A stretch of 64,000 nt of DNA from an uncultured Verrucomicrobiota bacterium (GTDB lineage Bacteria > Verrucomicrobiota > Verrucomicrobiia > Limisphaerales > UBA1319). The translations under genes were made by a program, and so were the position numbers. Under the pieces are notes generated by a model. That model worked only from the letters and a program-made list of their open reading frames with translations, was not told where the DNA came from and did no database searches. The stretch is from NCBI GenBank assembly GCA_903845125.1, contig CAIMWS010000521.1, forward strand, positions 18,589 through 82,588, given 5' to 3'. Position 1 is the first letter of the stretch; the number at the start of each line of letters is the position of its first letter. Shown here piece by piece: positions 42,593-51,981 of this stretch.

Positions 42593-45500
42593 TCAGCCGC
42601 ATTGGGTATCGCCCAAGGCTTCTTTCACGAGCAGAAACAGAAATTCCAAGCGGTCCACCCATGCCCCCCCTTTTTCCCGCAGATCCTGCTCGGGGGCTTT
42701 TTCCAAACGATCCGACTCCATGACCAGCATGCCGGCGCTGATGGTGGAAGCGCCGCCACGGATGCGGTGCGCGATGGCCCGCACATTCTGGAAATCGCCC
42801 TGCTTGAAGGCTTCCCGCAGCCGCACCAGTTGCTTGGGGAGATCCTCCAGAAACAGGGCGGCAATCCGGCGGGCGGTTTCCAAATCTCCATCACAACGAC
42901 GGAGAAATTCCTCCTGGTTCAACGGCTCGGCAGGTTCAACGGGAGCGGGTGCAAGCGGGGTTTCCGCAGCCATGCCCTCCGCCTGGCCAGGCACGGACGC
43001 GTCGTCTGGCCGCAGCCAGCGCAGCAGCATCCGGGAGAGCTTCTGCATATCGAACGGTTTGGTGAGATGATCATCCATTCCCGCTCGCAAGCTTTTCTCG
43101 CGATCTCCAGCCATGGCATTCGCGGTGAGGGCGATCACCGGAACCAGGGAATTGAGCACACCGGTGTCGGGATCGCGGATCTTCCGGGTGGTTTCGTACC
43201 CATCCATCTCGGGCATCTGGCAATCCATCAGGACCAGATCGCATGGCACTTTTCTCAGCATCTCCAGTGCCTCGAGCCCATTACTGGCGGCATCCACCAG
43301 CACACCGAGTTTTTTCAAGACCCGCATGGCCAATTCCTGGTTGGTAGGATTATCTTCGACCAACAGCACTTTAAATCCTGCCAACTGGCTGGCGATATCG
43401 GTGGCCGGAAGCGCGGAGAAACGCGGAGCCGCGGTGGCGGCCGCGGCCCCTCCCCCTCCCAAGGCGCTTTGCAGCGCATCGCGCAAGGCGCCCTGCCGCA
43501 AAGGCTTGTAGAGCAGAGCCGCGGGTCCCAGCCAATCCCATTCCCCCGGAAGACTGGGCGCCCCCAAGACGTTGATCAGGATCAAACGGGCCTGTGAGAA
43601 CCATTTTTCCGAGCGCACCTGGGGGCCCAACTGCGCCTGCAGATCGCCGCCCCCGGAAACATCGAGCAAGATCACCCGGTAGGCATCGTTGGCAGCGGCA
43701 GCCTTCCGTAATGAATCGAGCGCGGCCTCCAGAGTATCCACCTCCCCGCATCGGGCGCCCCAGTATTCGAGTAATCCTTTGACCACGGCCCGGGTCTGGG
43801 CATGGCGATCCACCACCAGCATGTTGAGTTTGGCGACGGGTGGAGCCTCCGGAAGAGCCGGCGCGATGGCAGTTTGCCTTGCGCAAGGCAGCGTGAAAAA
43901 GAAGGCGGAACCACGGCCGGATTCGCTCTCCGCGCCAATGGTCCCCCCCATCAATTCGACGAGGCGCTTGCAAATCGCCAAGCCCAGGCCGGTGCCTCCG
44001 TACCGGCGATTGGTCGAGCCATCCGCCTGCACAAATGGGCTGAACAGCCCGGACAACTGCTGCTCGCTGATGCCGATGCCCGTATCCGCCACGACGAAAT
44101 CCAAGGTAACCAGGGCTTCGCTTTCAGATTGTGCCCCCACTCTGAGCACCACGCTGCCAGTCTCGGTGAATTTCACGGCGTTGCCCACCAGATTCACCAG
44201 GATCTGCCGCAACCGTTCAGGATCCCCGCGCAAGCGGGTGGGAATTCCCGGAGCGAAAGCGCAAGCCAGGTCGAGATCCTTTTCCTGGGCACGAGCGGCA
44301 AACATTTCCGTGACATCCTCCACCAAGGCCAGAAGGTCAAAATCGATGCATTCCAACTCCAATTTCCGGGCTTCGATCTTAGAAAAATCCAGGATGTCGT
44401 TGAGCAGCGTGGAAAGAATTTCCGCGCTGGCCCGGGCGATGGTGGCGAACCGGCGCTGTTCGGCATCCAGGGATGTCTCCAGCAGCAGTTGGATCATGCC
44501 CACAATCCCGCTGACCGGGGTGCGAATCTCGTGGCTCATATTGGCGACGAATTCGCTTTTGGCCGCATTGGCTTTCTGGGCCAGCAGCGCCATCTCGTTG
44601 GCCCGGGAGGTGACCTCCTCCAAATGGCGATTAGTCTGCTGCAACTGGTCCTCCGCCTGTTTACGCTCCGTGATATCCGTGATGGCACCCGCCATCAGCC
44701 AAGGCTGCCCGGCATCAGTCCATTTGATGACCTTGCCACGGTCGTGCACCCACACCCACCGGCCATCACGGTGGCGCATGCGGTATTCCATGTCGTAATT
44801 AGGCAGGTCCCCTGCGAAATGCTTTTGCAGTTGTTGCTGGCAACGCTGAAGATCCTCTGGATGCGTTGTGTCCTGCCAGGTTCTGATCGTCAACGGAGAA
44901 AGATCTTCCAGCGAGTAGCCCGCGATGGCCGCCCAACGGGCATTGCACGCAGCCAGGCCGGTCTGGAAATCCCATTCCCAGGTGCCCGCCCGGGTGGCCT
45001 CGATAATGCGTACAAGCCGCTCCTCACTGGCGCGCAAAAACTCCTCCGCCTGTTTCTGCTCGGTGACATCCACCATCACGGTCAAAAGGCTTTTCTGCCC
45101 CTGGGTTTCAATGACTTCACCCGAAAACAGCCCCACGAGAATGCGCCCATCCTTGGCCTTCACCGCCAAATCGTGGTTGCGGAAACGGCCGTCACGCTTC
45201 AACTCCTGTTCCATCCGCGCATTCTCGTGAGGTTGGGCAAACAGGCCCAATTCCTCGGAAGTCTTTCCCACCACTTCTTCACGGCTGTAGCCGAGCTTGA
45301 TCAGGAAGGAATCATTCACCTCGGAAAAATGGCGGTCCGGAAGGGAAGTGACCGCCATCAACGCCGGGTTGCTGCTGAAAAAACGGTTGAATTTTTGCAG
45401 CGCCGACTCCAGGCGGCTGAGGTCTTTGAAAATACCGAACACACAATCCTTGCCGTTCCACCGGCCGAACCATACCCGGGTTTCCACCGGGAGCACCACT

Positions 45501-48325
45501 CCATTTTTTGCCTGCAGGGGCAGCGGGCAGGTGAGCAACTGCCCATGGAGCATAGCCTCAAAGATCCGCTCCACCTCAGCCCGTTTTTCCGGTTGATGCA
45601 AATCCAAAAAATGCAACAAGCCCAATTCCTCCTGGCTGAAACCCAGCTTTCGGGTTACCGCCGGATTGGTGTATATGATGTGCCCCCGCGGCGTTCCCAC
45701 TAGGATCAAGTCGTCCACGGTTTCAAAAAAGGTTCGAAAATTCTCCTCGCTCTCGCGGAGTTTTTGCTCGGCCAATTTGCGGCCTGTGATGTCGTAATTC
45801 ACGCCCGTCAACCGGAAGGGCTGCCCCGCCTCGTCGCGGCTCACCCTGGCCACCGCCCGGATATGCCGGACCTCCCCGGTGGGCCATACCACGCGAAACT
45901 CAGTATCGAATTCTTTCTGCCCCTTTAAAGCCATTTGGATTTCCTCACTTGCCCGGGCGGCGTCGTCCGGGTGTAGGGCACGCACCCAAGCCTCATAGGC
46001 GGAGGTAAAATCTTCCGCCTTCAGCCCGTAAAGGGCATGCATGTGAGAATCCCAGCTCAGCCGATTTTCAGGCACTTCCCAATCCCAAACCCCGATTCCG
46101 GCAGCATCGGCTGCCAGGGAAAAGCGCTCGTTCAAAAGCCGGAGCCGGTTTTGAGTCTGGTATTCATTCGTAGTGTCCCGGAAGGCCAGGACGGTGCCCA
46201 TCAGCTGGCCTTCGGCGGCTCGGATGGGAGAGCAGCTGCCCGATATTTTACAATGCCTGCCATCCCTGGCCAGGAGGGCCGACTGGTCTGGCAGGGTGCA
46301 AGTGCGGTCATCCATCAAGGTGCGCCGGACGGGGTTTTCCGCTTCGGTGAAGGCCTGGCCGTGAACCATCCGGAAAATTGACTCCACCGGCTGACCCAGG
46401 GCTTCGGCAGCGGGCCACCCAGTCAGCTGTTCCGCCAGTAAGTTGATGCGAATCACCCGCCCGGCCTCATCGGTGGTGATCACCCCGTCATCGATGGAAC
46501 GTAGCGTGGCCGCAAGGTTTTCCTCGCTGGCCCGCAGTTCGGCGGTGCGCCTCTGGACCGCGCGCTCAAGCGCGACCCGCTGCCGGGTCAGAAAGGCGAC
46601 GAAGGCCGTGACCAGCGAGGTGAGCAACAGGCCCACCAACCCCGCCTCCCAGCCACGTACCAGAGGGTTGGATGCCACGTAGCCCGGCTGCGCCCAGGCC
46701 CGCAATGCCAGCGCTTTGCCAAAGACAAAAAATGGCATCATCACGGCCAATCCACCAGCGCCAGGCTGGATAGGATTGTCCAGACGGGCCGAAGCGTGGA
46801 AAGCACCATCCGCCGATGAAGCCATCACTAACGGCGGACGCCCCGCCTCCAGTTGCAGGAGATCTGCGGTTATGCCGGTTTCCTGATTGCCGGTTTGGTG
46901 GAGCGATTGCTGCAGCGCCGTACGCAGCCGCAAAACCACCAGGGCGTAACCCCGCAAATGTTGCGCGGCCCGGCCTCCCCCAAATACCGGCCGGAAAACC
47001 AGCATGCCAAGCTGGTTGCCGGTTTCCTGCACCAATACGATCGGATCGGTAGCCGTGTGCAAACCGGTGTGCGCCGCGCTTTCCAAGGCGGAACGGCGGA
47101 CCGCCTCCGATCCCAAATCATAGCCAAGGGCTTTCTCGTTGCCGCCCCGGGGCTCGGCAAAGAGCACGGGATAATTGGTGGCGCGGCCACTGGCGGACGA
47201 GCGGGCACCATTGCCATCTTTTTGAAAAATGCTGAAACCTTCCAATCCTTGCTGGCGCGCCTGCATTTCCACCTCCGCCACCGCCGGAGCAGGAACCACC
47301 GGAATCCATTCCCAAGCCTGGACCAAGGCATCCTTCGCCAAAGGCTCAACATATTTTTGAAATTGGGTCAGCCCGATTTCAGAGGAAAGCTCAAGGAAGC
47401 GGCCCAACCCGGCCAGGGAATGATCCAGCCGTTGAACCATTTTTTCCACATCAGCCGCCTGCCCGCGGGCGATTACCGCAAATCTCTCGAACCGGGACAG
47501 GGTCTCGATTTCATTGACATGCCAGGCCACCGCCAGCGTGATGCCCATCCCCAACAAGGCCGCAAGGACCGCCTCCGGACTGGACCGTAACCCATGGCGC
47601 CCAGCAGAGAAATCACGGCCGGAGCTTAAGGCGCTTTGCCCGACCGCCAGGAGCGTCAGGAGCAGGGAGGCAAAAAACAGCGGCACCCAGCGGGTGCGGG
47701 TGGAACCTGAACAGGCTTGTTGGACGGTGATTTCCGCAACAACCACCATCAGCATTTTGTCCCCGTGTGGATCGGCCACCGGGACGTACGCGCTTACCAC
47801 TTTTTCGCCCCGGCCAGCAGCCGGGCCGGCAGTTTGGGCGTGCCCGGACTTGAGGACCGCCTCGAGTTCAGAAGGTGGATCCCTAAGCACCCTGCCTGGC
47901 GGCGAAACCTCAGCATCGTTTTCCTCCAAACTTTCCGGCCCCATCACCCATTGGCCTTCCCGCTGCGCAACAACATAGAGGTGATGCAAATTCGCCGTCT
48001 TGGCGTAGGCCAGCAATTGTTTGTGCAGCCGGTCGTATTCAGGCCGCTGGCGATCTTCCGCCGCAAAGGTAAGCACCCGGGCTTCCTGGGGATTGATGGC
48101 GCGCGCCACGGCCCTGGCCTGCGCCACCAACATCCCCTGTTGCCAGATTGCCGACTTGCGATCCCAATACCAGGCGCCTGATAATCCACCGAGTAAAAAC
48201 AGCAGCGCCAGCGCTGCCACGGTGCCGTGCCGCATCCGATGGAAGCTGCTCATCCAGGCACCAACCTGATCGCCACCTTGCCCCGGGTTTGGCGGGGTTT
48301 GGTTCTGGAGGCGGGAATTCAGCAT
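42593..48325 (-). CDS. giant hybrid histidine kinase: membrane sensor, CHASE, five PAS, kinase, two receivers, Hpt
   Basis: 1910 residues from ATG 48325. A TTG five codons upstream and ATG 48253 are alternatives. In order: a transmembrane helix, a periplasmic sensor with LHHLYVVAQREGQWVMGPES, two helices, a CHASE domain (with EWIPVVPAPAVAEVE and GYDLGSEAVRRSALESA), another helix near 580-600, five PAS domains, then HisKA with the phosphorylated His in FVANMSHEIRTPVSG (about 1265). HATPase_c follows (GNAVKF, DTGIGISEQQL, GGTGLGLAICKRL). The first receiver has a reduced acidic pocket (LNMLVVDRH, VILLDVSGGG). The second is canonical (FKVLLVEDNPTNQ, LVLMDCQMPEMDG, TKPF). A C-terminal Hpt carries AHRIRGGAST. 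All stations of an internal phosphorelay are present; an external output receiver is needed. It is divergent from the LytTR fusion protein. Confidence 0.92.
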   Translation of the reverse strand: MLNSRLQNQTPPNPGQGGDQVGAWMSSFHRMRHGTVAALALLFLLGGLSGAWYWDRKSAIWQQGMLVAQARAVARAINPQEARVLTFAAEDRQRPEYDRLHKQLLAYAKTANLHHLYVVAQREGQWVMGPESLEENDAEVSPPGRVLRDPPSELEAVLKSGHAQTAGPAAGRGEKVVSAYVPVADPHGDKMLMVVVAEITVQQACSGSTRTRWVPLFFASLLLTLLAVGQSALSSGRDFSAGRHGLRSSPEAVLAALLGMGITLAVAWHVNEIETLSRFERFAVIARGQAADVEKMVQRLDHSLAGLGRFLELSSEIGLTQFQKYVEPLAKDALVQAWEWIPVVPAPAVAEVEMQARQQGLEGFSIFQKDGNGARSSASGRATNYPVLFAEPRGGNEKALGYDLGSEAVRRSALESAAHTGLHTATDPIVLVQETGNQLGMLVFRPVFGGGRAAQHLRGYALVVLRLRTALQQSLHQTGNQETGITADLLQLEAGRPPLVMASSADGAFHASARLDNPIQPGAGGLAVMMPFFVFGKALALRAWAQPGYVASNPLVRGWEAGLVGLLLTSLVTAFVAFLTRQRVALERAVQRRTAELRASEENLAATLRSIDDGVITTDEAGRVIRINLLAEQLTGWPAAEALGQPVESIFRMVHGQAFTEAENPVRRTLMDDRTCTLPDQSALLARDGRHCKISGSCSPIRAAEGQLMGTVLAFRDTTNEYQTQNRLRLLNERFSLAADAAGIGVWDWEVPENRLSWDSHMHALYGLKAEDFTSAYEAWVRALHPDDAARASEEIQMALKGQKEFDTEFRVVWPTGEVRHIRAVARVSRDEAGQPFRLTGVNYDITGRKLAEQKLRESEENFRTFFETVDDLILVGTPRGHIIYTNPAVTRKLGFSQEELGLLHFLDLHQPEKRAEVERIFEAMLHGQLLTCPLPLQAKNGVVLPVETRVWFGRWNGKDCVFGIFKDLSRLESALQKFNRFFSSNPALMAVTSLPDRHFSEVNDSFLIKLGYSREEVVGKTSEELGLFAQPHENARMEQELKRDGRFRNHDLAVKAKDGRILVGLFSGEVIETQGQKSLLTVMVDVTEQKQAEEFLRASEERLVRIIEATRAGTWEWDFQTGLAACNARWAAIAGYSLEDLSPLTIRTWQDTTHPEDLQRCQQQLQKHFAGDLPNYDMEYRMRHRDGRWVWVHDRGKVIKWTDAGQPWLMAGAITDITERKQAEDQLQQTNRHLEEVTSRANEMALLAQKANAAKSEFVANMSHEIRTPVSGIVGMIQLLLETSLDAEQRRFATIARASAEILSTLLNDILDFSKIEARKLELECIDFDLLALVEDVTEMFAARAQEKDLDLACAFAPGIPTRLRGDPERLRQILVNLVGNAVKFTETGSVVLRVGAQSESEALVTLDFVVADTGIGISEQQLSGLFSPFVQADGSTNRRYGGTGLGLAICKRLVELMGGTIGAESESGRGSAFFFTLPCARQTAIAPALPEAPPVAKLNMLVVDRHAQTRAVVKGLLEYWGARCGEVDTLEAALDSLRKAAAANDAYRVILLDVSGGGDLQAQLGPQVRSEKWFSQARLILINVLGAPSLPGEWDWLGPAALLYKPLRQGALRDALQSALGGGGAAAATAAPRFSALPATDIASQLAGFKVLLVEDNPTNQELAMRVLKKLGVLVDAASNGLEALEMLRKVPCDLVLMDCQMPEMDGYETTRKIRDPDTGVLNSLVPVIALTANAMAGDREKSLRAGMDDHLTKPFDMQKLSRMLLRWLRPDDASVPGQAEGMAAETPLAPAPVEPAEPLNQEEFLRRCDGDLETARRIAALFLEDLPKQLVRLREAFKQGDFQNVRAIAHRIRGGASTISAGMLVMESDRLEKAPEQDLREKGGAWVDRLEFLFLLVKEALGDTQCG

Positions 48326-48605
48326 GGCCGCAAAACACAACCTTCGACTTGTCCCCCCCCCATCCTCCAGGCAACCTCCAAGAATTTGCCAGCATTCATA
48401 ATCGGACGCCAGCCTAACGGTTTCTTCTGAAAATGCATCATCATTCTCGCCGCTTTTCCCGGATTAATTTTGAATACTATAGGCCATTTAAACCGCCTTG
48501 CCTCCCCCTGGCACAATCCTCGCCTGGCTTTGGTCCAACGGGGGAGGCGCAAAAAATCATTCCCATATTTGGAGAAACTGAATACCATTTCCGAGTGCTT
48601 CGGGT
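48326..48605. promoter_or_regulatory. divergent region between the giant hybrid kinase and the LytTR fusion
   Basis: 280 bp between two divergent signalling genes, so it should hold promoters for both. LytTR proteins often bind paired direct repeats upstream of their own gene; none could be identified with confidence by eye. The sequence is moderately AT-rich near 48460-48490. Confidence 0.4.
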
Positions 48606-50540
48606 ATGGACAGAATTTTGCTCATCGATGACGACGAGGGTATCCGGCTGACGCTGGCTGGCGCTCTCGCCAGCTTGGGTTACCAGGTCGCAACCGCGGA
48701 TTCAGGCCGCGCGGGACTCGCCCTCGCTGCCGAAGCACATCCGGACCTGGTTGTCTGCGACCTGGACATGCCAGCCATGCACGGTTTTGAAGTCCTCGAC
48801 GAATTCCGGCGCGATGACCGGCTGGCGGACATCCCCTTCCTGATCCTAACTGGCGACGAAGCCATGGAGCAGATGCGGCGCGGGATGAGCCGGGGCGCGG
48901 ACGACTATCTCGTTAAAACCTGCAGCGCGGAGGAATTGATCGCCGCCATCAAGCTGCGGCTGGAACGGAAAAAATCCGAGCAACGCAAGCGGGAGGAACA
49001 GGTGTCCCACGCCTTGGAACTCTTCGCCCGGGCGATTCACGACTTGCGGGATCCCCTGTTCGTAATCCTGGGTTGTGCCGACCACTTGCGCGCAGGCGAT
49101 GGGCCGGAAACTGATGCGGCTTCTCCCGCGCCTTTGGTAGACCGCATCCAACTGGCGGCCGGCCGCATGCAGGCGATCGTAGCCGATATACTTTTCCTGA
49201 CCAAATCCCGCCTTCACCGCCTGCCCTTTGTGCCTTGTGTATTCGATCTGCGCGATTTCTGCCACCAACTGGCCGCTGACCACGAGGCCAGCCATCGGCT
49301 CCGTTTCGTAGCTGAAACGGCCTCCTGCCCGGTCAAGGCGGATCCCCTGCGGTTGCGCCAGGCCCTCGAAAACCTACTGGCCAACGCCTTGAAATATTCC
49401 GAGGGCATGGTCACCTTGCGCCTGGCGTCAAATCAGGGCTACGAAATCAGTGTGCGGGATGAAGGCCGGGGCATCCCTGCCGCGGAGCAGGACCGGCTGT
49501 TCACCCCTTTCTGGCGCGCCTCAAACACTGCCGGCAGGGAGGGGCATGGGCTTGGCTTATGTATTGTCAAATCCTGCGTCGAGCAACACCAGGGTAACAT
49601 CCGGGTGGAAAGCGCAACCGGTCAAGGCACCACGGTAACGATCCGCCTGCCTGCTGCTTCTGAAGCAACGGCGCTGGCCACCCGGCAAAGCGGGCCCCTG
49701 CCGCCGCCGGCTGCCAAAGTCATGCCATACCATTCCGCCCGCCCGCCCAGGCAAGGCCAGAGGCGGCAAAACAAATTGCGGGCGTTGCTGGTGGAGGATG
49801 ATCCCCTGGTGAGGAGTGTGATGCGCGCCCTGCTTGAAAGCTCGGGGCAGGTGGAGGTGCTGGCCGAAGCGGAGCGCGTCTCCGAGGCACGTCTGCTGGC
49901 CAGCGCTCACAAACTGGATGTGGCTTTCCTGGACGTCAACCTCCCCGGGGGTTCAGGATTCGAGTTGCTCCCTTATCTCCAGCGCGGCGTGCGGGTGGTT
50001 TTCGTAACCAGCGCGGATGAATATGCCGCGCGTGCGTTCGATTGCGAAGCTACCGACTACCTGCTCAAGCCGGTCACCCGCGATCGCCTGGAACAAACCT
50101 TACTGAAAGTCCGGCACCAGCTTCAAGCCCGGGATCCCTCCGCTCCCCCCCCCCAAGCCCCGGCTGGATCCTTTCTAGTCAGAACCCTGACGGAGCGCAA
50201 AGTGGTTCCCTTCAGCAACATCAGATCCATCACCTCCTACGGTGAATACACCTGGGTTTACTGGGGGGAGGACGAACGCGCCATGCTGCGCAAATCCTTG
50301 CGGCAATGGGAAGCGGAATTGTCCACTGACCGTTTTGTACGGATTCACCGTCATGCCATCATTCATTTGGAATACCTCGACCGGGTGGAAAAGCAAACCG
50401 GCGGACGGCTGCACGTCTATCTGCGCGGAGTTACAAAGGCGATCGAGGTGAGCCTCAGGCAAGCGGCCATTCTCAACAAAAAACTCAAACTATTCGCCAA
50501 TTCTGCCGAATCAGAGCGCACACCACCTGCCGAGAACTAA
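48606..50540 (+). CDS. single-chain receiver-histidine kinase-receiver-LytTR regulator
   Basis: 644 residues, soluble. Receiver 1 (1-120) has acidic pocket LLIDDDEG and phospho-Asp D52 (VVCDLDMP), with K104. A HisKA follows with H145 in ARAIHDLRDPLFV, then HATPase_c (about 235-355: LENLLANALKYS, VRDEGRGIP, GHGLGLCIVKS). After a Pro-rich linker, receiver 2 (about 395-505) shows RALLVEDDPLVR, phospho-Asp near 442 (FLDVNLPGG) and LLKPVTRDR. The C-terminal LytTR DNA-binding domain (about 525-625) shows VVPFSNIRSITSYGEY, FVRIHRHAIIH and VSLRQAAILNKKL. A kinase joined in one chain to its own LytTR response regulator is rare: classical systems split these over two genes. It is the only DNA-binding output in the island and may collect signals from the neighbouring kinases (inference). 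Confidence 0.92.
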   Translation: MDRILLIDDDEGIRLTLAGALASLGYQVATADSGRAGLALAAEAHPDLVVCDLDMPAMHGFEVLDEFRRDDRLADIPFLILTGDEAMEQMRRGMSRGADDYLVKTCSAEELIAAIKLRLERKKSEQRKREEQVSHALELFARAIHDLRDPLFVILGCADHLRAGDGPETDAASPAPLVDRIQLAAGRMQAIVADILFLTKSRLHRLPFVPCVFDLRDFCHQLAADHEASHRLRFVAETASCPVKADPLRLRQALENLLANALKYSEGMVTLRLASNQGYEISVRDEGRGIPAAEQDRLFTPFWRASNTAGREGHGLGLCIVKSCVEQHQGNIRVESATGQGTTVTIRLPAASEATALATRQSGPLPPPAAKVMPYHSARPPRQGQRRQNKLRALLVEDDPLVRSVMRALLESSGQVEVLAEAERVSEARLLASAHKLDVAFLDVNLPGGSGFELLPYLQRGVRVVFVTSADEYAARAFDCEATDYLLKPVTRDRLEQTLLKVRHQLQARDPSAPPPQAPAGSFLVRTLTERKVVPFSNIRSITSYGEYTWVYWGEDERAMLRKSLRQWEAELSTDRFVRIHRHAIIHLEYLDRVEKQTGGRLHVYLRGVTKAIEVSLRQAAILNKKLKLFANSAESERTPPAEN

Positions 50541-50831
50541 GCCTGGACCATGCACTTGGGGTGAAGAGTGATTGCGCCACAGATTCTGGTGCCAGCCAAG
50601 AAATGAACGGCGAGGATCTCTGCATTGCTTTCACAGCACTGCAAGTGGCGAAAGACGAATGTCTTCAAAACGGTGCCAGAAGAATGGCGCGGCCAACAAG
50701 TCAATCGGGCGGGTGACACCCATCCGCCAACACCAACATTACGCCTTCTGACCGCCACAGGGGACGGCCTGCTTTGCCTAGAGGTCAATCAGAGATGTGC
50801 GAACCGGGTTTCGCCCCAACCGGCTCCGGAA
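50541..50831. other. intergenic region between convergent signalling genes
   Basis: About 290 bp between the stops of two convergent genes. A hairpin GGCGGGTG-ACACC-CATCCGCC lies at 50708-50728; it has no T-run but could help stop transcription from either side. No gene or other structure was recognised. Confidence 0.4.
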
Positions 50832-51977
50832 TCAGTTGGCCGAACTCAGCGCCGGCGCTTCCGAAATAGGAAGGGTAAACCAAAAGACGCTGCCCTTGCC
50901 AGGCTCGCTCTGGAGGCCGATGGTCCCACCATGGGTGTTGATGGCCAGCTTGCAAAAGGTCAGCCCCAAACCAGCACCACGCTTTTTGAGGGTGGGATCC
51001 ACCTGGCTGAATTTTTCAAAAATCCGGTCGTGCTGGGCGGCGGCTATACCCGGGCCTTGATCTGCCACTTCCACCCGTGCCACCCCATCAACCCGCCGGA
51101 TGGAAACACGGACCTCACCCGTGGGGGGCGAGAATTTCTGAGCGTTACCAACCAGGTTACACACCACCCGATGCAGAACCTCCGGATCGTAAAGCGCCGG
51201 AACCGGCTCGGGAGCGTCAAATTCATAGCGCAGCTGGGGAGCCGCATCCTTGATGGAATCCATGGCCGACCGCACGGTTTGCGCCAGGTCGCCCGCATGG
51301 CGGGACAGAGGCATTTGCCCGGCCTCCAGGCGGCTGATATCGAGCATTTGGGTGGTCATGGTTTTCAGGCGGCCCACACTTTTCAGGGCGCTATCACGGA
51401 CATTATCCTCGCTGGAATCGGTACCTGTTTTAGCGCCCGGCTTGTTAAAGCTCAAGGCCAGCTCGATGGTAAAAAGCGGGGTACGCATGTCGTGCACGAT
51501 CATGTGCGTGAGGTTGTCCCGCAAGGCCTCGAGTTCCTTGAGCCGCTGGTAGCTTTCCGCCAGCTCGCGGCGCTGGCGGCGGAGTTCCAAATGAGTTCGC
51601 ACCCGGGCTTCCACCTCGTCGAAGAAAAACGGCTTGGTCACGAAATCGACCGCGCCATGCTGAAAAGCTTTCAGCTTGTCATCCGGACTGTTCATGGCGC
51701 TCAAGAAAAGGATCGGGATATCCTGCAGCTGCGGATCGGCCTTGAAATGCTCGCATACCTGGTAGCCGTTCATATCGGGCATATTGATGTCCAGGAGCAC
51801 CAAATCCGGCGCCAACTGGCGGGCGGCGCGCAGCGCCAGCTCTCCGCAAATGACCGGCCGCGGCTTGTAACCCCGTTTTTTGAGCATCTCGACCAGCAAG
51901 CGAAGGTTGGCCGGCTCATCATCCACGACGAGGATATTTGGTGCCGGCGGTTCGGTGACTGCAAGATTTGTGGTCAT
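50832..51977 (-). CDS. soluble receiver-histidine kinase
   Basis: 381 residues without membrane segments. A receiver domain comes first (about 14-130), with NILVVDDEPANLRLL, the phospho-Asp in LVLLDINMPDMNGYQ and the conserved Lys in DFVTKPFF. A coiled-coil-like helix (RQRRELAESYQRLKELEAL) leads to HisKA with the phosphorylated His in MIVHDMRTPLFTIEL. HATPase_c then shows NLVGNAQKF, DQGPGIAAAQ and GAGLGLTFCKLA. Receiver-first kinases of this kind usually pass phosphate between an upstream hybrid kinase and another receiver. It starts 4 bp after the stop of the 1288-residue kinase, so the two are one operon and probably one pathway. Confidence 0.9.
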   Translation of the reverse strand: MTTNLAVTEPPAPNILVVDDEPANLRLLVEMLKKRGYKPRPVICGELALRAARQLAPDLVLLDINMPDMNGYQVCEHFKADPQLQDIPILFLSAMNSPDDKLKAFQHGAVDFVTKPFFFDEVEARVRTHLELRRQRRELAESYQRLKELEALRDNLTHMIVHDMRTPLFTIELALSFNKPGAKTGTDSSEDNVRDSALKSVGRLKTMTTQMLDISRLEAGQMPLSRHAGDLAQTVRSAMDSIKDAAPQLRYEFDAPEPVPALYDPEVLHRVVCNLVGNAQKFSPPTGEVRVSIRRVDGVARVEVADQGPGIAAAQHDRIFEKFSQVDPTLKKRGAGLGLTFCKLAINTHGGTIGLQSEPGKGSVFWFTLPISEAPALSSAN

Positions 51978-51981
51978 GGTA

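Noticed and set aside
43802..45703. 633-codon plus-strand frame opposite the giant hybrid kinase
   Set aside because: Antisense shadow: His/Gln/Arg-rich, no motif, and the kinase frame on the minus strand is unambiguous.
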